Below are positions 13,690-21,093 of a DNA stretch of 25,150 nucleotides, one piece after another (positions within the stretch are counted from its first letter, which is position 1; each line of letters starts with the position of its first letter). The notes beneath the pieces are model-generated. The model saw nothing but the letters and a program-made list of their open reading frames with translations, had not been told where the DNA came from and made no database searches. Both the position numbers and the translations under genes were made by a program. The stretch is from Oscillibacter sp. (GTDB lineage Bacteria > Bacillota > Clostridia > Oscillospirales > Oscillospiraceae), in contig VSMY01000024.1 in the NCBI GenBank assembly GCA_009773995.1, positions 1 to 25,150 of the forward strand. Reading direction: 5' to 3'.

Positions 13690-14660
13690 TGAAAATGAAC
13701 AAGGACGACTTCTGGCAACTCATTTGCGAAGCAAGGACCCTCTGCGGACAGGATATGGACGCCTACGCCGGCTGGCTGAGAGAAGAACTCATGGAAGCGG
13801 GACCTCAACAGGCACAGGATTTCCATGACTTTGTACACGCCTACCAGGACCTGGCGTATCAATACGGCCTGTGGAGCGCTGCGTCGATCATCTGCGGCGG
13901 CTGCACGGACGACGGCTTCATCGACTTCCGGGCCTGGCTCATCGCCCAGGGCTGGAACGTCTACTGGACAGCGCTGAACGACCCGGACTCCCTGGCGGAT
14001 GTGGAGCTCTGCAAGGGCTGCCAATTCGAAGACCTGACCTATATCGGAAGCGCCGTGCTGGAGGAACTGACCGGGCAAGACGCCTATAACCGCACCGACC
14101 GTGCGGCCTACAATGCCCTGATATCGGAGCTGGAACAGGAGATCGTGTATGGCGAAGGGCTCGGATATCCTTACGAGCCGAATGAGATCGCCCAGCGCTT
14201 CCCCCGCCTGTGCGCCAGGTATTTGCCGCCGCAGGACCTGTCCGCCATGATGGAACGCGGAAGCACCTGGAATCCCGGCATTCAGGAGATACAAGCGGCA
14301 AGAGCGGCAGGTCCGAAAAACGCGGTCATTCTCCGCCCGTGGGCGGAGGCGGCGCCCCAGACGGCAAAGATCGCTTCGACGTCTGACGCAGAGCGGGCCA
14401 TCGCAGCCATGAAAGCGGAAACATTTCGCGGAATTCAAAACGACCAGGACCTCCCTGAAGGCCAGCTGGCCTGGTACTGGAGCTACATCGGCTCTCTGGA
14501 CATGGCCCAGGAGCTGGGACTGATCACCGAGGCCCGCCGTCAGGCGCTTTACCGCGAGGCATGGTCCTATAAACCTGACTGTGTGGTCACCAGCAAATAT
14601 TTTGAACAGCAGCCCACCGGGCAGGACGTACCTGAAAAAGGAGGAGTGCAGTTTGGATAA
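13689..14660 (+). CDS. DUF4240 domain protein
   Basis: A 323-residue protein. Residues 1-135 match DUF4240: DDFWQLICEAR at the start, then DFVHAYQDLAYQYGLWSAA, CGGCTDDGFIDFRAWLIAQG, ALNDPDSLADV and VLEELTGQDAY. DUF4240 proteins occur next to restriction, toxin and mobile-element genes, but no reaction is established. The remaining 190 residues are helical and unrecognised, with AWYWSYIGSLDMAQELGL near the end. The ATG at 13689 shares its A with the previous TGA and has AAAGGAATG upstream; a second in-frame ATG lies two codons later. The tail KGGVQFG contains the GGAGG that serves the next gene. Confidence 0.8.
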   Translation: MKMNKDDFWQLICEARTLCGQDMDAYAGWLREELMEAGPQQAQDFHDFVHAYQDLAYQYGLWSAASIICGGCTDDGFIDFRAWLIAQGWNVYWTALNDPDSLADVELCKGCQFEDLTYIGSAVLEELTGQDAYNRTDRAAYNALISELEQEIVYGEGLGYPYEPNEIAQRFPRLCARYLPPQDLSAMMERGSTWNPGIQEIQAARAAGPKNAVILRPWAEAAPQTAKIASTSDAERAIAAMKAETFRGIQNDQDLPEGQLAWYWSYIGSLDMAQELGLITEARRQALYREAWSYKPDCVVTSKYFEQQPTGQDVPEKGGVQFG

Positions 14661-15171
14661 CAGAGAGACCAGTGCGCCGTGCCAGCCTGAGCGCAGTGTG
14701 ACCTGCTATACGATAGACGAGCTTCTCGCCCGGATGGAACCGCAGTACCGGGAGTACAAAAACACGATACGCCAGTGCATTGTCGGTCTCACCGGATATG
14801 CGGCCCAGCTTGCGGCTAAGGGGCAGGAAGAACAGGTCCCGACACTGGGACGGCTCATCGTTGAGATGGCGGAATTCTGGGGGTTGGCCGAGGATGATAC
14901 CCCCAAAGGATTTCAGGAGATGTCTGAGAGATACCGCAGAGAATTTGACGGCGCGGTATCTGCGGCCAGAGACTCCGCTTGTATCCTCGAACTGAGTGAA
15001 CAGGCAAAAGAAACCACCCTCGCCGGTCTGGAGCTGTACGCCAGGGAGATGCTGGACTGCGGCGACATGGGGCAGTGGATCGATGAATGCGACACGCTCG
15101 CGGACCAGCTTCGGGCGGAATGGAAAATGGAATCATCCCCGCCCCAGCCGTCAATGGGCGGCATGTGCTGA
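14653..15171 (+). CDS. Hypothetical helical protein (172 aa)
   Basis: A 172-residue, almost wholly helical, acidic protein that I do not recognise. Visible features are YTIDELLARMEPQYREYKNT near residue 20, two alternating charged helices, and a C-terminal MGGMC tail like those of its neighbours. The TTG at 14653 lies inside the stop region of the DUF4240 gene (8-base overlap) and has AAGGAGGAG 6-8 bases upstream, the same overlap geometry as at 16172 and 17340. An upstream ATG at 14581 would lengthen it by 24 codons but lacks a ribosome-binding site. Placement between two element-specific DUF genes suggests an accessory role. Confidence 0.65.
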   Translation: MDNRETSAPCQPERSVTCYTIDELLARMEPQYREYKNTIRQCIVGLTGYAAQLAAKGQEEQVPTLGRLIVEMAEFWGLAEDDTPKGFQEMSERYRREFDGAVSAARDSACILELSEQAKETTLAGLELYAREMLDCGDMGQWIDECDTLADQLRAEWKMESSPPQPSMGGMC

Positions 15172-15192
15172 ACATGGAATGGAGGAATTGAA

Positions 15193-16179
15193 GTGAATCA
15201 GATACCGAAAGAATGGCTGGATTTTCTGCGCCAGCAGTTCCCGGAGGGCAGCCGGATCAAGCTCAGAGAGATGAAGGACGACCCTCAGCCGGTCGAGCCG
15301 GGCAGTATGGGAACGCTGGACTGCATCGACGATACCGGCACCTTCCATGTCAAGTGGGAGGATGGCCGGGGCCTCGGCCTGGTGCTGGGACAGGACAGTT
15401 TCAGCGTCCTGCCGCCGCCTGTTCAGACGCTGAAGCTGTATGCGCCTATGACCGCCGACCTGTTTGAACCCAATGAATACGGCGACATGGATGATGATCC
15501 CATCACCTTGGACAGCCAGGACCTGACCGGCTATAAAGATAAAATCATGGAGGCGCTGGTTCGGAATCGGATGCCGGAGGAGGCCGAGCGGGGCATCATG
15601 CACTGGTTCCACGAGGATGACGCGGTAGACCGTAAGGTACAGTCCGCCATGTTTACCGCAGAAGTACGGGAAAGACGGCTTTGGGCAGTAGCCGAGTGCA
15701 AGGTGCAGGGCCAGCTGACGCCCGTAGAGCTGAACGCTCTTGTGGAGTATCTGAGTGGGCAGATGTCGGACGGCTGGGGCGAGGGCTTCGAGCAGCGGGA
15801 GATTCGCGTCGGTGGTGGCTCGAAACTGCATGTCCACCTGTGGCAGGGCGAGGGCTGGAGCATCATGACGGAACAGGACCGCTTCGACCCCGCGTTCTCC
15901 CAGAGGCTCCCGGACTACTGCCTGTCGGTGCTGCCCTCCGACGGAAGCGTTATCTGCATCACGAAGGGCGAGAGCGGCTATCATCTGTCGGAGTGGAACA
16001 CAAGCGACCCGGAACGGAACCGCCGTATCGCGGACTATCACAACCAGAAGCGTGGAATCACCAAAGCGCAGGAGCAGGCCATGGTCAACGGCAGCCTGTT
16101 CGGCTGGGATACCCCCGCGGCGGACCCCAAGACCTACGAACAGAAGCCGCAGCAGAGAGGAGGCATGACCCTTGGGTAA
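15193..16179 (+). CDS. DUF4314 domain protein with mobile-element-specific extension
   Basis: A 328-residue protein. Residues about 8-75 match DUF4314, a small beta-barrel-like domain: FPEGSRIKLREM, GSMGTLDCIDDTGTFHVKWEDG and LGLVLGQDSF. After it comes a unit with LYAPMTADLFEPNEYG, PEEAERGIMHWFHEDD and DGWGEGFEQREI, common in clostridial ICE proteins. The end has NGSLFGWDTPAADPKTYE. No enzyme motif is seen. The start GTG 15193 follows GGAGGAATTGAA; a TTG six bases earlier would hit a stop. The C-terminal RGGMTLG supplies the Shine-Dalgarno for the next gene, whose TTG lies inside this gene's last codons. Confidence 0.8.
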   Translation: MNQIPKEWLDFLRQQFPEGSRIKLREMKDDPQPVEPGSMGTLDCIDDTGTFHVKWEDGRGLGLVLGQDSFSVLPPPVQTLKLYAPMTADLFEPNEYGDMDDDPITLDSQDLTGYKDKIMEALVRNRMPEEAERGIMHWFHEDDAVDRKVQSAMFTAEVRERRLWAVAECKVQGQLTPVELNALVEYLSGQMSDGWGEGFEQREIRVGGGSKLHVHLWQGEGWSIMTEQDRFDPAFSQRLPDYCLSVLPSDGSVICITKGESGYHLSEWNTSDPERNRRIADYHNQKRGITKAQEQAMVNGSLFGWDTPAADPKTYEQKPQQRGGMTLG

Positions 16180-17347
16180 GGTGTTCTGCGCGTATGCCAG
16201 AAACAACGGCGCGGAGGCGTTCCTGAACTTCCCGGCCTCCCCCTACGAGATGCTGGACGCCCTAGAACAGCTGCGGATGAAAGACCCCGGCGAAGCGAAG
16301 TTCAGGATCGACGAATACTACCACTTCCGCTCGCTGGGTCCCTTTCTGGGTGGTGAGAATGCCCTCCTTCAGCTGAACGCCCTGGCGCAAAAGCTCTCAG
16401 AGTTTGACAAATATCAGGAGACGGCATTTGAGGGGCTTCTGTCCATGGAAATCCGGGGGAAGGAAAATCCTCTGGAGCTGCCGAATCTGATCGACCTGGC
16501 CTACAGCATCGACCGCTGCTTTGTGGAGAGAGCGGTTTTAAACGATTCTCAACTTGGAAGGCTCTGCGTGGAAAATGGAGCTTTACCGGGTGTGGAGGAC
16601 CTTCCGGAGCATCTCTTCGACCTGCTGAACTTCGAGCGCATCGGGCGGGAACACCGCCAGCAGGAGGGCGGCGTTTTTGTAGAACGTGACGACGGCCATT
16701 CGGGCGGCTATGTGGAGCGGTATTACGACCTGGCAGATGTGTACAAGACCCTGGACCTGACGCTGAAGGAGCCGGACTATGCCATGCTTCTGAAGGTGAG
16801 CGGCCATAACGGCGGCAAAAGCATATCTATCAAACTGCCCGCCGCGCCGGAAGAGCTGGACGCCGCACTGGACAGCTTGGAAATCTATGGACTGGAAGAA
16901 ACCAGATGGAGCTGCGAGGACTGCCGCGTACCCGGCCTGATGGGCCTTGTTACCAGACAATATGCCAATGGCTTCCTTAATCGTCTGGCGCAAAAGCTGG
17001 CCGATATGTCCCAGGAAGAACTGATCAAGTACAAAGCCCTGCTGGAAGCCCATGACTGCAAGGATCTTTCCACCGCCAGGACCCTTGCAGATCAGCTCCC
17101 GGACTATATTTTCTCCCCGCAATTTACCGACCCCGCCAGTCTGGCGGAGGAAGAGCTTACCGTCATTTTGTGTGAATCGGAGGCAGAGACGATCCGCAAG
17201 TATTTGGACCTGCCCCGCTGTGGGGAAGCTCTGATTGAAAAGAGCGGCGGCGTGCTCACCTCCTACGGTCTGATCGAGCGGAAGGACGGTCAGCCGGTGC
17301 AGACTCCTCAAAACGCATGGCAGAAGGGAGGAATGACGCTTGGGTAA
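16172..17347 (+). CDS. ArdA-like antirestriction protein 3
   Basis: A 391-residue acidic protein with two ArdA-like halves. The first has FLNFPASPYEMLDALEQL, then LLQLNALAQKLSEFD, NLIDLAYSIDRCFVE, and FERIGREHRQQEGGVFVE (about 18-170). The second repeats the plan with ISIKLPAAPEELDAALDSL, FLNRLAQKLADMSQEEL, LADQLPDYIFSP, and a YGLIERKDGQP end. It likely acts as a DNA mimic against restriction enzymes or related DNA-binding defences. The TTG at 16172 overlaps the upstream stop by 8 bases with AGGAGG 9 bases before it. It shares its start (MGKVF against MGKIF) and overall plan with the next gene, so the two arose by tandem duplication. Confidence 0.75.
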   Translation: MGKVFCAYARNNGAEAFLNFPASPYEMLDALEQLRMKDPGEAKFRIDEYYHFRSLGPFLGGENALLQLNALAQKLSEFDKYQETAFEGLLSMEIRGKENPLELPNLIDLAYSIDRCFVERAVLNDSQLGRLCVENGALPGVEDLPEHLFDLLNFERIGREHRQQEGGVFVERDDGHSGGYVERYYDLADVYKTLDLTLKEPDYAMLLKVSGHNGGKSISIKLPAAPEELDAALDSLEIYGLEETRWSCEDCRVPGLMGLVTRQYANGFLNRLAQKLADMSQEELIKYKALLEAHDCKDLSTARTLADQLPDYIFSPQFTDPASLAEEELTVILCESEAETIRKYLDLPRCGEALIEKSGGVLTSYGLIERKDGQPVQTPQNAWQKGGMTLG

Positions 17348-18527
17348 AATATTTCATATCTGCGCCTCGCGCGGCGAAAACGCCTACTCTGAGCTGGACC
17401 TCCCCGCCACGAATTACGAGCTGCTGGACCTGGCGGACCGTCTTGGACTGAAGGATGGGGAGACGCCGTACCTGGAGATTTTGGAGTACCGTGGGTTTGA
17501 CTACCTGGCGGATCGGATCGCCGGACCGCCGGATATCGGCCAGCTCAACGCCCTTGCCCAGAGGCTCTCCGGGCTGGAGGGTCAGGACGCCGCCTCCTTC
17601 GAGGGATTCGTGGGGCTGGAAATCCAGAAAAGCAAAACTCCTATCCCCCTCACCCGGCTCATCGACTTCGCCCACAGCGGCGAGTGCTGTCATGTGGTGG
17701 GAGACGCGGTCACAGACGAGGAGTTGGGACAGTTCCTTGCGGAAAACGGCTTCGTTTCCGAAGTGGAGGACCTCCCCGACACGGCGTTCAAGCTGCTGAA
17801 CTTCGTAAAGATCGGCAGGGAGCACCGGGAGGCCAATGGAGGCGTATTCACCTCCTACGGTTACGTGGAACCCCATTCGGAACCCCATCCTGTCAGCGAA
17901 GCTATGGACTTCCGGATTGGGAAACCGCCCTATACCATCCTGCTCAATGTCTCCCCTTTCCCGGACCCCTCTAATCCAGGCGCGGAACAGCAGATCGTTT
18001 CAATCCGCCTTCCTACGCCGGATTCGCAAATGCGGGAAATCCCGGCCTCTCTGGGCGAAGCAAGCTGGAAGGGCGTCATGGCCGCTGTTCTCGACTGCCC
18101 GGTCCCCGCCATGAACGGGCGGCTCTGCCTGGAGGAAGAGATCCCGCTGGCAGCCGAGTGGTCGAGGAAGCTCCAGGAGCTGGACGCGGCGGAAGAGCTG
18201 CCGAAATACAAAGCGGTCCTGGCTGTGTCCGGCTGTGAAAAGCTCGCGGATATGATCTCCCTGGCGGCCCATCTGGAGGAATACACCTTCGACCCGGCCA
18301 TCCATTCTCCGGAGGATGCCGCGAAGGATGAGCTGATCTGGCGGCTGAGCGAGGAGGGTACAAAACTTCTGTTCCCCCATGTGAACCTCCACAGCCTCGG
18401 CTGTGCCCTGCTGGAGCAGAGCAACAGCCAGCTTACGGACTATGGACAGGTTGGGCGGTTGGATGGGCAGCCCATTCAGGCCATGGAGGAACAGCCCCGG
18501 CAGGGTGGAATGGAGGTGATGACATGA
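17340..18527 (+). CDS. ArdA-like antirestriction protein 4
   Basis: A 395-residue paralogue of the preceding gene. Matching landmarks are LDLPATNYELLDLADRL, GQLNALAQRLSGLE, ASFEGFVGLEIQKSKTP, LIDFAHSGECCHVV, GQFLAENGFV and FVKIGREHREANGGVFT in the first half. The second half has SIRLPTPDSQMREI, AEWSRKLQELDAAEEL, LAAHLEEYTFDP and a YGQVGRLDGQP end. The start is TTG 17340 inside the end of the previous gene (8-base overlap); the junction bases TTGGGTAA are the same as at 16172. The tail RQGGMEVMT encodes the ribosome-binding site of the next ORF. Like its sister it is predicted to be soluble and acidic. Confidence 0.75.
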   Translation: MGKIFHICASRGENAYSELDLPATNYELLDLADRLGLKDGETPYLEILEYRGFDYLADRIAGPPDIGQLNALAQRLSGLEGQDAASFEGFVGLEIQKSKTPIPLTRLIDFAHSGECCHVVGDAVTDEELGQFLAENGFVSEVEDLPDTAFKLLNFVKIGREHREANGGVFTSYGYVEPHSEPHPVSEAMDFRIGKPPYTILLNVSPFPDPSNPGAEQQIVSIRLPTPDSQMREIPASLGEASWKGVMAAVLDCPVPAMNGRLCLEEEIPLAAEWSRKLQELDAAEELPKYKAVLAVSGCEKLADMISLAAHLEEYTFDPAIHSPEDAAKDELIWRLSEEGTKLLFPHVNLHSLGCALLEQSNSQLTDYGQVGRLDGQPIQAMEEQPRQGGMEVMT

Positions 18528-20032
18528 ACTGTGACTTTTCGTACATACCTTCGCTGGAGGGCGCTCCGGCGGAACAGGCGTGGCTGCGGGAGCGGTTGGA
18601 AACCTTGACCGAACGGGAAAAGATTTCGCTCTCCGCGCTGGAGTCCCGCAGCGCCTCTACCACGGCGGAAGATGCAATCAACCGAATCTGTTCTCTGTGG
18701 AGATGCATGGTGTATGCCGCATCGGAGAACTACGAATCGCTGGGCAGATATGAACTCCGTACGACGGAAAGCGCCTCCTTGGACGAGGTGCTGCCTTATA
18801 TCGACCTGCGCACCCTCGGAATCCGGTTTCAGGAGAAACACCCCGGCCAGTTTGCCGGGGGCTTCTATGTCGCCTATCCAAAGGAAGACTTCGAGCCAGC
18901 CTATCAGGGAAGGGATTCTCCCCTGCCTGACTTCATCAACTGGAGCGTAAAGCTGAAACTGGCCTCTCCCGCTGTGCCAGAAGGCGTGTGGATGCGGCTG
19001 CCGGATTATGATGGGATCATGGACACTGGCTCCGATGAGGTCACACTGGTATTACATGCGCTGAAAGCGAAGTCTCTGGAGGAATGTACTTTGCTGAAAA
19101 CGCAATGCGTTCTTCCCGAGGCCGGCGACCTGATGGGACAGTATGACAGTATTTCGGAACTGGTCCACCATGGCCATGACCTGGGATGCATCCTGGATGA
19201 GCGGAACCAGGGGGAACCCCATTGGATGGAGAAATTCACTGCCGCGCTGGAATACGAGGACTGTTGCACCCTTCGTCATGCCTTGGATATCTCCCAAAAC
19301 CTCCCCTGCTATGAATGGATTCCCCGCGACGGCTTGAAAAACTTTGCCGAGAACCATCTGCGTTCCTGCGGCGTATCCGAAAAACTGATCGAGTCCGGAG
19401 CTATTGACTGGAAAAGTTATGCGGAGGACCTTTTGGAGACCGCCGGATATCTGCTGACCAGGGACGGGAAGAGCTACGTTGCCCGCAATTTTCTGCCATT
19501 CAATTTCGAGTATTGCACCCAGGAGGAAGCGGACAATCTGTCGGCGGTCGAGAGTGAAACTCACACTCCGGAGCATGTCCGGGAGGCATGTATCCTCCCG
19601 GAAAACTTCCTGGACGAACTCCCCTTCCTGGCCCGTTTAGCCGCCCATGCCTCTCCGTATGAACGCTCACAGGCTGAGCAGGATATCCGCGAGGCGCTGA
19701 AAGGCCGCGGCCCGGAAGGGCTTCGCCATCTCCAGGCGGCAATGGACTGCTCCGACTGCGCAAATCTGAAAAACGCGGCGGAGATCGCGGAGGACCTGGA
19801 GCATTACGACTTCATAGAAGTAGACGGTTTCCGGGAAACGGCAAAGAAAGAGCTAATGGCAAAGGGCCTGAGCGAACAGGTGGTGGATTTCTGCTTCAAT
19901 CTGGAAGCCTACGCGGCGATCACCCACGGTTTTGAAAGCATCTACCAGTCCACCAACACCGGGCTGTATGTGCACTGGAACTATTTCGCGCCCAAGGAGG
20001 AACAGGGCGGAATGTCCGGTCAGTCGATGTAA
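18524..20032 (+). CDS. ArdA-like antirestriction protein 5 (long form)
   Basis: A 502-residue protein, the longest of the array, with at least two ArdA-like C-terminal modules. One is EYEDCCTLRHALDISQNLPCY, then a YAEDLLETAGYLLTRDGKSYV stretch at about 300-325. The other is MDCSDCANLKNAAEIAEDL followed by FNLEAYAAITHGFESIYQ, with the final GLYVHWNYF near residue 490. The first 170 residues, including GRYELRTTESASLDEVLPYI, are not recognised, although WMRLPDYDGIMDTG near 155 looks like the opening strand of a module. The ATG at 18524 overlaps the previous TGA (ATGA) after GGAGGTGATG. It keeps a GGM-type tail although no plus-strand gene follows directly. Confidence 0.65.
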   Translation: MNCDFSYIPSLEGAPAEQAWLRERLETLTEREKISLSALESRSASTTAEDAINRICSLWRCMVYAASENYESLGRYELRTTESASLDEVLPYIDLRTLGIRFQEKHPGQFAGGFYVAYPKEDFEPAYQGRDSPLPDFINWSVKLKLASPAVPEGVWMRLPDYDGIMDTGSDEVTLVLHALKAKSLEECTLLKTQCVLPEAGDLMGQYDSISELVHHGHDLGCILDERNQGEPHWMEKFTAALEYEDCCTLRHALDISQNLPCYEWIPRDGLKNFAENHLRSCGVSEKLIESGAIDWKSYAEDLLETAGYLLTRDGKSYVARNFLPFNFEYCTQEEADNLSAVESETHTPEHVREACILPENFLDELPFLARLAAHASPYERSQAEQDIREALKGRGPEGLRHLQAAMDCSDCANLKNAAEIAEDLEHYDFIEVDGFRETAKKELMAKGLSEQVVDFCFNLEAYAAITHGFESIYQSTNTGLYVHWNYFAPKEEQGGMSGQSM

Positions 20033-20062
20033 AAAAGTGAGCGCCTGTAGACAGGCGCTCAC
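20031..20062 (-). terminator. Terminator between the ArdA-like array and the XRE gene
   Basis: GTGAGCGCCTGT (20037-20048) and ACAGGCGCTCAC (20051-20062) form a perfect 12-bp stem, followed on the minus strand by six Ts (20031-20036). It begins directly at the XRE stop codon. It may also slow plus-strand transcription from the converging gene, but the U-tract is on the minus side. Confidence 0.88.
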
Positions 20063-20290
20063 TCAACGGAACTCAAACAGCTTTGCCGGAGGAATGTCCA
20101 GCGCGTTCGCAATATCCAACAGGGCGATCACGCTGGGCAGCGCCTTCGCCGTCTCGATCTGCTGGATATGGTTCTTACTGTAGGAGATCAACTCCGCCAG
20201 CTGCTGTTGCGTGTAACCCTTCTTTTTCCGGTAGTAGAGAATGTTCAGGCCAATTCTGGCCAGCGTATCCTGATGCCTGTTATCGTCCAA
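20063..20290 (-). CDS. XRE-family helix-turn-helix repressor (75 aa)
   Basis: A small Cro/CI-type DNA-binding protein that is almost only the helix-turn-helix domain: IGLNILYYRKKKGYTQQQLAEL, then SYSKNHIQQIETAKALPSVI, and ALDIPPAKLFEF. The TTG at 20290 is chosen because GGAGGTG lies 8 bases upstream; the open frame continues further but covers the operator-like palindrome and promoter region. It is the only minus-strand gene of the element in this window. It diverges from the 20431 gene, and a perfect inverted repeat at 20336-20356 lies between them, so it probably represses the divergent unit and possibly itself. Confidence 0.85.
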   Translation of the reverse strand: MDDNRHQDTLARIGLNILYYRKKKGYTQQQLAELISYSKNHIQQIETAKALPSVIALLDIANALDIPPAKLFEFR

Positions 20291-20335
20291 TGTCCCGCAC
20301 CTCCTTCTCTGCACTATTGTACCGAAAAGGCGCAG

Positions 20336-20356
20336 GAAAATAGACAATCTATTTTC
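20336..20356. promoter_or_regulatory. Candidate XRE operator
   Basis: GAAAATAGA-CAA-TCTATTTTC is a perfect 9-bp inverted repeat with a 3-base spacer. It lies 46 bases upstream of the XRE start and 22 bases upstream of the divergent -35 box. The 21-bp size fits a dimeric XRE repressor site. Confidence 0.6.
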
Positions 20357-20377
20357 GTTATAAAACATGATTATATC

Positions 20378-20406
20378 TTGTTTTTCAACAGCGTTTGCTG
20401 TATTAT
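20378..20406 (+). promoter_or_regulatory. Promoter of the 20431 gene
   Basis: -35 TTGTTT (20378-20383), 17-base spacer, -10 TATTAT (20401-20406). Transcription should start near 20413, leaving only a short leader that contains AGAGGAGG. Confidence 0.7.
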
Positions 20407-20430
20407 ACAAGTAAGAGGAGGGATGCGGGC

Positions 20431-20652
20431 ATGATGAGCAATGACTTCGAGGAGGCGTTCAGCAATTTTCTGGAGCGCCGGGAATATGACGAAGCGGAGA
20501 ACGCGCTCTTCGCCATGGTCCGCATCGCCTTCCTGGCGGGCTGGAAGGCTGCCGGCGGAGAACCTCCATCGCCGCAAAAAACCTTCGAGCTGATACGCTG
20601 CGGCGTCAGCGATCCGAAGACAGCAAAATCGGAACCACCAAAAGACCAATAA
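20431..20652 (+). CDS. Small conserved mobile-element protein (73 aa)
   Basis: A 73-residue protein, MMSNDFEEAFSNFLERREYD followed by AFLAGWKAAGGEPP, of a kind often found near XRE genes and methyltransferases in clostridial elements; function unknown. It has an acidic, helical N-terminal half and a polar tail. AGAGGAGG (20415-20422) sits 8 bases before ATG 20431; ATG 20434 is an alternative. It is divergently transcribed from the XRE gene and followed by a terminator-like hairpin. A toxin-antitoxin role is not supported by any motif. Confidence 0.7.
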   Translation: MMSNDFEEAFSNFLERREYDEAENALFAMVRIAFLAGWKAAGGEPPSPQKTFELIRCGVSDPKTAKSEPPKDQ

Positions 20653-20660
20653 ATCACCAG

Positions 20661-20701
20661 GGGGCCGTTTTTCCGAAAGGGACAGCGGCCCCTGTTTTTT
20701 T
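20661..20701 (+). terminator. Terminator with a competing downstream partner (possible attenuator)
   Basis: GGGGCCG (20661-20667) pairs with CGGCCCC (20686-20692), followed by TG and seven Ts, an intrinsic terminator. The whole segment 20661-20684 is also almost fully complementary to 20703-20727 beyond the T-run, so a longer alternative hairpin can form. It separates the 20431 gene from the winged-helix/methyltransferase genes. Confidence 0.7.
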
Positions 20702-20742
20702 ATGTCCTTTTTCGGAAACACGGCCCCGGAAAGGACGGAAAC

Positions 20743-21093
20743 ATGAAACAGGAGGAACTCCTGGCCTATCTGAAAGGGGCCTGTAACGGGCGACAGCATA
20801 CCGTGCGGGGCGCGGAGCTGGAAAAGGCGCTGAACCTCAACGGCACGGACCTGCGGAAGCTGGTGAACCGCCTCCGACGGGACGGCGTCCCCGTTGGGAG
20901 CAGCCGGAGCGGCTACTTCTACGCCAGGACCGCCGGGGAGGTCTACGGCACCATCCGCCAGCTCCGGCTGATGGTACGGGGCCTGGAGGCCGCCATCCGG
21001 GGGCTGGAGGCCGCGCTGGAGAAATTTGAGGAGCCTCCCGAGGCCCCCGCCGAAACCCAACGAAGCGGTTTCGGTCGGGAGGGAGGTGAATGA
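20743..21093 (+). CDS. Winged-helix-like DNA-binding protein with coiled-coil tail
   Basis: A 116-residue protein. The first 65 residues read like a winged helix: EELLAYLKGACNGRQHTVRG, then AELEKALNLNGTDLRKLVNRL as the recognition region, and a GVPVGSSRSGYFYA wing. Residues 70-95 form a heptad-like helix (RQLRLMVRGLEAAIRGLE) suitable for dimerisation, and the end is proline-rich. Such small proteins often precede adenine methyltransferases in mobile elements and may regulate them. The ATG at 20743 follows GGAAAGGACGG. Its stop overlaps the probable GTG start of the methyltransferase by 8 bases, so the two are coupled. Confidence 0.75.
   Translation: MKQEELLAYLKGACNGRQHTVRGAELEKALNLNGTDLRKLVNRLRRDGVPVGSSRSGYFYARTAGEVYGTIRQLRLMVRGLEAAIRGLEAALEKFEEPPEAPAETQRSGFGREGGE

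Noticed and set aside
20063..20652. Toxin-antitoxin pair (XRE protein and small divergent protein)
   Set aside because: The genes are divergent rather than co-operonic and the 73-residue product has no toxin-like motif.
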